DNA of 64,000 nucleotides from an uncultured Prochlorococcus sp. (GTDB lineage Bacteria; Cyanobacteriota; Cyanobacteriia; PCC-6307; Cyanobiaceae): NCBI GenBank assembly GCA_902624085.1, contig CACNWD010000004.1, positions 22,919 through 86,918 on the forward strand. Reading direction: 5' to 3'. The first letter of the stretch is position 1. Every line of letters begins with the position of its first letter. The notes below the pieces were generated by a model. That model saw nothing but the letters and a program-made list of their open reading frames with translations. It was not told the DNA's origin and made no database searches. Positions 58,482 through 64,000 of the stretch are shown here, piece by piece. The translations under genes were made by a program, and so were the position numbers.

Positions 58482-58596
58482 GTAGATATTGGGAATCTAC
58501 TCGCCGTCAGCTTTGATAACTACGGTTTTTTTGAACCTCCCATGCCTCATTCCAAATCTTCTGAACAAGAGTTTAGGAATGAGGTTAAAATATTTT
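58482..58596 (+). ncRNA. Tandem structured RNA, copy 2
   Basis: The same order as copy 1: TATATAT box at 58467-58473, hairpin GTAGAT (58482-58487)/ATCTAC (58495-58500) with loop ATTGGGA, and second hairpin CCGT.../ACGG (about 58504-58525) containing CTTTGATAAC. Then TCCCA (58538-58542) can pair with TGGGA of the loop. The terminator is a long stem CCTCATTCC (58545-58553)/GGAATGAGG (58576-58584) with a weak T tail. It shares TTTGAACCTCC with copy 1, although the terminators differ otherwise. Confidence 0.7.
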
Positions 58597-58703
58597 AGAT
58601 GTATAGATAAACAAAACATAAATTAAATATATTGATTTAAATTATCTATTTATTTGTAACTTTTTTACTTTTCCACCAAAAAAAAACTGTTTATAAAATA
58701 ATT

Positions 58704-58807
58704 GTAGGTCTTGGGCAAATCTGCAACCGATTTTGCGGTCTTTGATAACCCGCCCGAAACATATAGTCCTAACTGCTTTTTTGTTATTTTAGTAGTTAGG
58801 ATTATTT
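58704..58807 (+). ncRNA. Tandem structured RNA, copy 3
   Basis: A TATAAAAT-like -10 (about 58692-58699) precedes hairpin GTAGGT (58704-58709)/ATCTGC (58719-58724) with loop CTTGGGC. The second hairpin is ACCG/CGGT (58726-58739), followed by CTTTGATAAC as in copy 2. GCCC (58752-58755) can pair with GGGC of the loop, a compensatory change against GGGA/TCCC in copies 1 and 2. The terminator is AGTCCTAACTGC/GTAGTTAGGATT (58765-58803), followed by an AT-rich tail. An ORF starts at 58897, so an mRNA leader role is possible for this copy only. Confidence 0.7.
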
Positions 58808-58896
58808 ATTACCAATTATTAAATTAAATATTTATTGACAATTATTTTTTCAATTAAAACAATAATGATATTAAAATATACAAAATAGAGATAAAA

Positions 58897-59310
58897 ATGA
58901 CTGACGATTTAAAAAAATCTTCTGAGGTTGAAAATATTTATAAGATCTTGGAATCAGGATTTCAAGAAAACAAATCCATCAAGCAATATGCATTACCAAA
59001 TGCTCGACAATGGCTAGGTGCCCGATTCTTTGCTCTATGGGTTATACCTATTTATTTATTAAAAAAGCTAAATAAAATCTCAAATTCTTCAGTCTTTGTC
59101 AAACCATATACTCCTTCAACTAATGGACCATCATATAAACAACCTGAAACATTATTCACTTCATTAAAGTTAGTTTTTCAAGGGAAGGATCAACTCAGAT
59201 TCTTTGATCATCGGTTTATTGGCATTTGGGTTTTGCCATTTGCAGCGACAGGAATATTTATGGAAATTCTTTTTGTGGCACCCTTAAATAATACAGTTCC
59301 TTTTGGGTAG
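58897..59310 (+). CDS. Conserved hypothetical membrane protein (137 aa)
   Basis: 137 residues. Two hydrophobic stretches, at about 45-58 ('FFALWVIPIYLL') and 108-130 ('FIGIWVLPFAATGIFMEILF'), are flanked by polar, Ser/Pro-rich parts. The repeated (A/I)xWV(I/L)P pattern in both helices suggests internal duplication (ARFFALWVIPI and HRFIGIWVLPF). No family known. It is the first ORF after the third tandem RNA. Confidence 0.65.
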   Translation: MTDDLKKSSEVENIYKILESGFQENKSIKQYALPNARQWLGARFFALWVIPIYLLKKLNKISNSSVFVKPYTPSTNGPSYKQPETLFTSLKLVFQGKDQLRFFDHRFIGIWVLPFAATGIFMEILFVAPLNNTVPFG

Positions 59311-59510
59311 TTCTTGAATGCGTAAACTCATTTTCACATGTTATTGTTAATTAAAAAGTTAATTGGCTATAAGAAGTCATCTACAATTAGATGCAATTTT
59401 AATTGATAGATGAGATCTAACATAAATTTATAAAATCAATTAAAATTTATTCATAAGATAAAAAGAATTAAATCTTTCTTATATAGCTTTAACATTAGAA
59501 ATGTTCAATG

Positions 59511-59606
59511 ATGCATTTAAATTCCATTCTTTATCTTTCTTCAATAGCTCTATTTATTTATATTTTAGCTCTATTTTGGAGGGATATTCCTAACCAAAGA
59601 AAATAA
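59511..59606 (+). CDS. Small single-helix protein (31 aa)
   Basis: ATG 59511 to TAA 59606. One helix ('ILYLSSIALFIYILALFW') is followed by the polar tail RDIPNQRK. A competing frame from ATG 59501 gives 30 residues without a tail pattern and is less convincing. The size is like that of the small subunits of photosynthetic complexes, but there is no match. Confidence 0.5.
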   Translation: MHLNSILYLSSIALFIYILALFWRDIPNQRK

Positions 59607-59652
59607 AAAGATTATCAATAAAAATCATCGAATTCGTAATTTATAAATTTTT

Positions 59653-59805
59653 TTAGCTATACCACAATCTTCGATGGCCCTTATATGGTTTATCTCTATA
59701 AGAGTGAGTACCAATTTCAGGAGGCAAAGAATTATCTATAGGATGAATAAAAGCATATGCCATGGCTTCAAAAAGATTAGAAATCCATCTTCTAAAAGAT
59801 TTCAT
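59653..59805 (-). CDS. Small soluble protein (50 aa) with a good RBS
   Basis: ATG at 59805 preceded by AAGGAG, one of few clear ribosome binding sites here. Sequence: amphipathic helix 'KSFRRWISNLFEAMAYAFIH', then Pro-rich 'PIDNSLPPEIGTHSYRDKPY' and KGHRRLWYS. The basic, aromatic C-terminus could bind membranes or nucleic acid. No family recognised. Confidence 0.65.
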   Translation of the reverse strand: MKSFRRWISNLFEAMAYAFIHPIDNSLPPEIGTHSYRDKPYKGHRRLWYS

Positions 59806-59934
59806 AATGAACTCCTTAACTAATATAATTTTGATTCAAATTTTAACAAAAGTAAATCAGTGAAAATTCTTATTTATTGCATTACCTGTAAGTTTTAGTT
59901 AATAATTAAAGTAAGAACTTCAAAAAATTCTTAC

Positions 59935-60096
59935 ATGGACAATAAAGCATCAAATTATCCAGATTACAATATATCCGAAAGTATCGAAAAAGAGGATAAA
60001 AATATGACTTGCAAAGACGGTTATTGTTTTATTCCTAATTCAGAGGCAAATAAAACTATAAGTAATGAAAATATTAATATTTTTGATCCATTATAG
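59935..60096 (+). CDS. Small hydrophilic protein with CKDGYC motif (53 aa)
   Basis: ATG 59935 to TAG 60096. An acidic, Asn-rich peptide with the motif 'MTCKDGYCFIPNSE', a CX4C pair that could form a disulfide or bind metal. No membrane helix. I do not recognise the family. Protein-like composition supports a real gene. Confidence 0.55.
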   Translation: MDNKASNYPDYNISESIEKEDKNMTCKDGYCFIPNSEANKTISNENINIFDPL

Positions 60097-60157
60097 ATAA
60101 TTTTTATAATTAAAGAAATTTATTTGCTGCATTCGATTGATCATTTCAATCCTAATT

Positions 60158-60343
60158 ATGAATTCAATTTTTCTAGGAATAAATCAAACGAATAGTAAAA
60201 TCGATGCGGCAGATTAGACGAAAAAGGGTTTATTTAATGCACTGTTACACAACGCAAGCAGCATTTACTTAGTTTTTTTATTACTTTCGATAGAATTTAT
60301 TAAATTAGCTAAATCCGATAATATTGCAAAAAAAATTGTTTGA
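60158..60343 (+). pseudogene. Open frame of 61 codons interrupted by an in-frame amber codon
   Basis: From ATG 60158 the frame reads MNSIFLGINQTNSKIDAAD, then TAG at 60215-60217. It then continues open for 41 codons (TKKGLFNALLHNASSIYLVF, LLLSIEFIKLAKSDNIAKKIV) to TGA at 60341-60343. The second part has a good membrane helix and protein-like composition but no own ATG. This suggests a small gene broken by a nonsense change. Chance cannot be excluded at this length. Confidence 0.4.
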
Positions 60344-60505
60344 AAGGAAATTAATAAAAGAATTGCATTGCTATGTATTGATTTAGCATAGGAGACTATT
60401 TAAACACTGGTCAAATCATCTTTGGGATTACATATTTATAAATTTTAAAAAATTATTCGCAATAATATATAGATTCAATAATTATTTTCTAAAAAATTTT
60501 AATTG

Positions 60506-60820
60506 CTATTTTTTTTTTTTGAAATCTACAAATCTAACTTTTTTGCGGAAATCTATTTGATCTTTAATCATTTTAAAGACATGAAACTCTGATTCAGTTA
60601 TTTTTTGCATTTGATCCAAAGCGTCAATATCATCGTTATCAAGAGACTCGACAAATTTTAATAACTCTCCTTTATTTAAATCAAGGAAATTCTCTGCGAC
60701 TTCTTTCGGATTAAACCCATCCTCATATTGGATAAAAGCTTCATAATTATTCCACTTATTATTTAACCAATTGAACCATTCAAAAATATCCTTTGAATTC
60801 CCTTTAGCGACTCCATTCAT
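60506..60820 (-). CDS. Small acidic protein, paralogue of the gene at 49872
   Basis: 104 residues. Same blocks as the 89-aa protein at 49872-50141: F/W-rich helix, G-x-x-P-x-x-x-A-E-x-F, an acidic stretch and 'KITESEFHVFK' (73-83). It has a longer N-terminus and a Lys-rich C-terminal tail. The tail is encoded by a T-rich tract (AAA codons). Function unknown. It lies in the small-gene region. Confidence 0.7.
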   Translation of the reverse strand: MNGVAKGNSKDIFEWFNWLNNKWNNYEAFIQYEDGFNPKEVAENFLDLNKGELLKFVESLDNDDIDALDQMQKITESEFHVFKMIKDQIDFRKKVRFVDFKKKK

Positions 60821-60911
60821 ATTTCAATAAAAATAATTCTTAATATTAATAGTTAATGAATATTTATATTTTGGCACCTGTAAAATTACTCAAAGATTAA
60901 TATCTTAAGAA

Positions 60912-61010
60912 ATGCTTCCTTTACTATTTGTATTATTAATAAATAAAATAGTGAAATCAGATGATATGTTACTTTCAAAAAAGAAATTGACTTTTATCTA
61001 TAGTTCTTAA
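60912..61010 (+). CDS. Possible small hydrophobic peptide (32 aa)
   Basis: ATG 60912 to TAA 61010. A hydrophobic start ('MLPLLFVLLINKIV') is followed by a polar, Lys-rich part. No RBS is seen and the evidence is only the frame and composition. In the about 600 bp between 60821 and 61419 the only better candidate is the 49-aa frame at 61026. Confidence 0.25.
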   Translation: MLPLLFVLLINKIVKSDDMLLSKKKLTFIYSS

Positions 61011-61025
61011 GCACTTTTTCAGCTA

Positions 61026-61175
61026 TTAATCATCAATATTATTTGCCCATTCTTTATGCTTTTTTTCTATATCTCTTATTAACTTTCTTTGATAATTTAA
61101 TTTATCGCAATTTTCATTAAAATCTTTTTTGGAAATTGCTACATTTTTTGAAAAGAATTTTACTTTTGAATCCAT
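61026..61175 (-). CDS. Small basic helical protein (49 aa)
   Basis: ATG at 61175 to TAA at 61026. A basic, helical protein ('MDSKVKFFSKNVAISKKDFN', then ENCDKLNYQRKLIRDIEKKH). Regular Lys/Glu spacing suggests a real coiled-coil or helical protein. No family known. No other gene is seen from 61176 to 61419. Confidence 0.5.
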   Translation of the reverse strand: MDSKVKFFSKNVAISKKDFNENCDKLNYQRKLIRDIEKKHKEWANNIDD

Positions 61176-61419
61176 TAATTATTTAAAAGAACGTAATTAT
61201 TTTTATATCTATAAAATTGACTCACTTAGTAATTTATAATATTTTATTTAGATTTAGATTTATTTAAATTAAGCTAAAAACTTAATTAAAAATTTTCTAA
61301 CTATTTAATTACATAAAATTATTTAATAGATCTTAAAAAAAATTTAATTTGAAACAAAAATGTTTAAAGTTTTATAATGAAATTAATTGAATAAAATTTA
61401 ATTCCTAAAGATATTTGTT

Positions 61420-62625
61420 TTGAAATTTCCAAGTCAATCATTGCTAGTAAAAAGAGTTCTTAGAAAAATAATTTCTCCATGGTATTTTATTCCTTTAATT
61501 GACCGTTGGTTAATAGGCCAAATCTTACCACCAATGCTTTTCGCTATTTCAGCCTTTACAACAATTTCTTTATCCGTAGGGGTAATGTTTGATGTTATAA
61601 GAAAAATGGTTGAATATGGACTGCCTTTATCATCAGCTTTAAAAGTAATTATTTTTAGTTTACCTAGTTTCTTAGTCTTATCTTTTCCTATGTCGGTTTT
61701 ACTTTCAACTTTATTGGCATACGGAAAACTATCCGCAAATTCTGAATTATTAGCTTTAAAGAGCATTGGTGTTTCTCCTTCTAGATTTATTGTTCCAGCA
61801 ATAGCTATATCTTTATTAATGACAGGATTAACTTTTTATTTTAATGATACGGTTGTCCCAAATAGCAACAAACTAGCCGAAGCCGAATTAAGAACTGGCA
61901 TTGGGCAATCGTTCAACACCGAACAAGGTAAAGAAAATATTATGTTTTCTAGATATGGATCAAGAATTGATGCACAAACAAATAAACCAACAAATTTAAA
62001 CAATTACTTAACTCATATTTTTTACTCATCAATGTTTGAGAATAATGTCATGAGAGATGTTACTGTTTTAGACCTATCAAGAATTGGCTATCGTCAACTA
62101 CTAAATGCAAAAAGTGCAATATTTGATCAAAAAAACTCAATTTGGAATTTTTATAACGGTAAGATAATGACAATCAACCCAAATGGCACTTCAACAGGCA
62201 TTGAATTTGAAAGATATCAATATTCATTCGATGAGGGCCCTTTAGAGTTAGCAAAAGTACCGAAAGATGCTAATGACATGACTGTAAGTCAAGCTAAGGC
62301 TGCTGAAAAACTATATAAAGATACTGGAAATACTAAAGAATTACGAAGGATACAAGTTCGTATTCAAGAAAAATTTACTTTACCTTTTGCTTGTTTAGTT
62401 TTTGGAATATTTGGCAGTAGTTTAGGTTCACAATCAAATATAAGAGCTTCTAAAAGTCAAGGTTTTGGAATCAGTATAGTTTTGATACTTATCTATTATG
62501 TTATGTCATTTGTATTTAGTTCTTTTGGAGTAAAAGGTTTATTAACTCCTATTATTGCAACATGGTCCCCTGTAGTTATTTCTCTTATGGGTGGATACTA
62601 TTTACAAAAAAGATCTATCTTTTAA
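61420..62625 (+). CDS. LptF/LptG-family permease (YjgP/YjgQ)
   Basis: 401 residues. Six membrane helices are in two groups around a periplasmic domain (about 115-285). It has the family start 'LIGQILPPMLFAISAFTTIS' and 'SLPSFLVLSFPMSVLLSTLL' followed by AYGKLSANSELLALKSIGVS. The C-terminus is 'GFGISIVLILIYYVMSFVFS'. It should be one half of the Lpt transporter that moves LPS to the outer membrane, in line with the lpx genes at 23-27 kb. The start is TTG 61420. Only one such gene is in this window. Confidence 0.9.
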   Translation: MKFPSQSLLVKRVLRKIISPWYFIPLIDRWLIGQILPPMLFAISAFTTISLSVGVMFDVIRKMVEYGLPLSSALKVIIFSLPSFLVLSFPMSVLLSTLLAYGKLSANSELLALKSIGVSPSRFIVPAIAISLLMTGLTFYFNDTVVPNSNKLAEAELRTGIGQSFNTEQGKENIMFSRYGSRIDAQTNKPTNLNNYLTHIFYSSMFENNVMRDVTVLDLSRIGYRQLLNAKSAIFDQKNSIWNFYNGKIMTINPNGTSTGIEFERYQYSFDEGPLELAKVPKDANDMTVSQAKAAEKLYKDTGNTKELRRIQVRIQEKFTLPFACLVFGIFGSSLGSQSNIRASKSQGFGISIVLILIYYVMSFVFSSFGVKGLLTPIIATWSPVVISLMGGYYLQKRSIF

Positions 62626-62629
62626 CGAA

Positions 62630-63802
62630 TTATTCCTTCTCAAATTGAGAGGCTATGATTTCAGCTAAAAAATAATTACCTTTTTTGTTGAAATGCATAT
62701 CGCCTTTTATGTAAAGTTCTTTCTGCCAATTCCTCCTATTCTTTTTATAGGCTTCAAAGTAAGGGAATGCATTTATTACACCAGTACAATTTATTTCAAT
62801 ACATAAGTTTTTCGTATATTTTTCCCAATTAAATGAATTTTCATATGCTAATTGAGCTGGCCATGGATAAATAAGTAAATACAAATCATTATTATTATCA
62901 GCGACAAGTTCTGAAATTTGCATTAAATTCTCTTTGATTTTTTTTAAGCCTTCTTCAATACCTAAGGGGTAATATTTATCCTCAATAAGAGACCATTCTT
63001 TATATGTAAATTTGGATCGATCATTATTTCTAACTTGAATATCATCAATATAGTTTTTTACAAAATTTTCTAATCCGTAATAGATCTGATAAGTCAACTT
63101 AAAGTTGTTTTTATTATAAAAATTTGATTTTTTCAATATTTTATGATTTGTAAAGTTATTTTTTTTATTAATTTGATCCGTTAATGGCAAATTCTTCAAC
63201 TTCTGAACTTTTTCTATATTTGCAGGTCTTCCTTTATATTCTGTCCATCTAGTCGACTCATCAAAAACATCACTAATATCTAATCCAATTACTATTTTTT
63301 GATTACTATCTATTAACCCTTTTTTTATTAAATTCCTTAATTTATACTTATAAACAGTTGGAGAATATGAATTAACACCTGCATTAATAGCATTTAAATT
63401 AAAATCTTTATTCAAAATTCCAACAAAAGTTTCTTCCCAATTTAGACCAACCCCAAAAGTAAAAGAGTCTCCAATAAATAAAATCTTATCTTCTCTAAAA
63501 GATTTCTTCAGTTTTTCTTCATTCTTTAAATGATCTACCCTAAATCCATTTTTATCAGTTTTGACAAAGAAATATTTTTTTCCATATCTACTTTCTCCAT
63601 TAAAGTAAGGTCCTAAATCATACCAACCAAACTCATCTGAGACGATTAAAGGTTTACCATTACTAATAGTATCTCTTAGTCTAAAAGGTACAATTTGAGG
63701 AGTATTTTTACTATAAAAAAAATCAAATATCTGTAAAAAAGATAAAGGTAAAATTACCGAAGTAAATACCAATAAGAATTTTATAAAAAAAGAATTTCTC
63801 AA
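62630..63802 (-). CDS. SGNH-hydrolase-like exported protein
   Basis: About 390 residues from TTG at 63802, just after the stop of the DUF5989-like frame. An N-terminal anchor or signal helix (residues 5-25) precedes an SGNH domain: nucleophile motif 'ILFIGDSFTFGVG' (Ser113), Asn in 'AINAGVNSYSP', and the late Asp-His pair 'GDMHFN' (D368, H370), like the AlgJ/AlgX group. It may acylate or deacylate surface sugars. The frame runs further upstream to 63904, but that part is the shadow of the DUF5989 gene. Confidence 0.78.
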   Translation of the reverse strand: MRNSFFIKFLLVFTSVILPLSFLQIFDFFYSKNTPQIVPFRLRDTISNGKPLIVSDEFGWYDLGPYFNGESRYGKKYFFVKTDKNGFRVDHLKNEEKLKKSFREDKILFIGDSFTFGVGLNWEETFVGILNKDFNLNAINAGVNSYSPTVYKYKLRNLIKKGLIDSNQKIVIGLDISDVFDESTRWTEYKGRPANIEKVQKLKNLPLTDQINKKNNFTNHKILKKSNFYNKNNFKLTYQIYYGLENFVKNYIDDIQVRNNDRSKFTYKEWSLIEDKYYPLGIEEGLKKIKENLMQISELVADNNNDLYLLIYPWPAQLAYENSFNWEKYTKNLCIEINCTGVINAFPYFEAYKKNRRNWQKELYIKGDMHFNKKGNYFLAEIIASQFEKE

Positions 63803-63804
63803 AC

Positions 63805-63987
63805 TTAAAAGATAATATAAATTAATGGTGCCACAATAGAACCCTAAGTAAATATTATTAAAGTTACCATTAAGATAATGGTAATAATTAAAGAAGCAAA
63901 CCAATATTTCTTTCTTATTTTAAAAAAATCAAATACATCTTTATTAGTTGAAAAAGGGCTTCTATAATTTCGAAAATTTGGTTTCAA
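63805..63987 (-). pseudogene. DUF5989-like protein with in-frame amber at the conserved Gln
   Basis: Read on the minus strand from TTG 63987: 'DVFDFFKIRKKYWFASLIIT' followed by IILMVTLIIFT, then TAG at 63844-63846, then GSIVAPLIYIIF and a proper stop at 63805. Members of DUF5989 that I recall end with TQGSxxAPFIYTLF. Here the Gln codon (CAG) reads TAG. It lies directly before the SGNH gene, as in carbamoyltransferase-SxtJ-DUF5989-SGNH clusters. It either loses 12 residues or is broken. A sequencing error is possible. Confidence 0.6.
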
Positions 63988-64000
63988 TTAATTTTTTTTA

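Noticed and set aside
63803..63904. N-terminal extension of the SGNH protein (34 residues)
   Set aside because: These codons are the out-of-frame reading of the DUF5989-like gene. A TTG at 63802 directly after that gene's stop gives a normal signal or anchor start.

Overview
The window looks like a chromosomal segment of a high-light-adapted, streamlined marine Prochlorococcus (MED4/AS9601-like). The reasons are very low G+C, short intergenic gaps, many TTG/GTG starts, kaiB-kaiC without kaiA, an HLIP gene, the cyanobacterial clpR-clpP3 pair, an NblS-type kinase and a PSII S4-domain protein. No insertion sequence, prophage, CRISPR array or rRNA operon was found.

Bases 1-54 kb are a dense core backbone. 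It starts with ftsQ-ftsZ and the signal recognition particle RNA on the opposite strand. Next come panB, hemW, a PIN-TRAM protein, clpR-clpP3, ilvC-cobD and an HLIP gene, then small membrane proteins, HU with a clear terminator, and a GlgX-type debranching enzyme. After tRNA-Gly(UCC) lie a GPH-type transporter, the mlaE-DUF3119-DUF3086-plsY operon, pyrF, tyrS, DUF1825, a GIY-YIG-like protein, pepA and msrA. An outer-membrane block (lpxB-lpxA-fabZ-lpxC-bamA) is followed by purC and purD, nblS, kaiC-kaiB, rplU-rpmA, truB, a SpoIID-like protein, rnz, a lumenal pentapeptide protein, ferredoxin, prmA, serA, tRNA-Val(GAC), a photolyase-like protein, an SDR, murD and others.

From about 55 to 61.4 kb the character changes. 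Long proteins give way to many proteins of 30-60 residues, most with one membrane helix or an acidic tail. Long non-coding gaps hold three tandem, separately promoted and terminated structured RNAs at 58.26-58.81 kb. These three units share a 5' hairpin with a TTGGG loop and a downstream CCC strand that changes together with the loop (GGGA/TCCC versus GGGC/GCCC), so a pseudoknot is likely. They are the strongest candidate for an unusual system here. The same stretch holds two small proteins ending in a DDxDDQDGG-type tail, one of two paralogues of a WF...ESExH family, and an open frame cut by an in-frame amber codon.

The last 2.6 kb hold an LptF/LptG permease. Convergent to it is an SGNH-hydrolase-like gene preceded by a DUF5989-like frame whose conserved 'TQGS' position reads as an amber stop. 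This resembles the edge of a cell-surface (carbamoyltransferase/SxtJ/DUF5989/SGNH type) cluster continuing beyond the window.

All calls were made by reading the sequence. Family names come from memory of motifs, and no database search was run.
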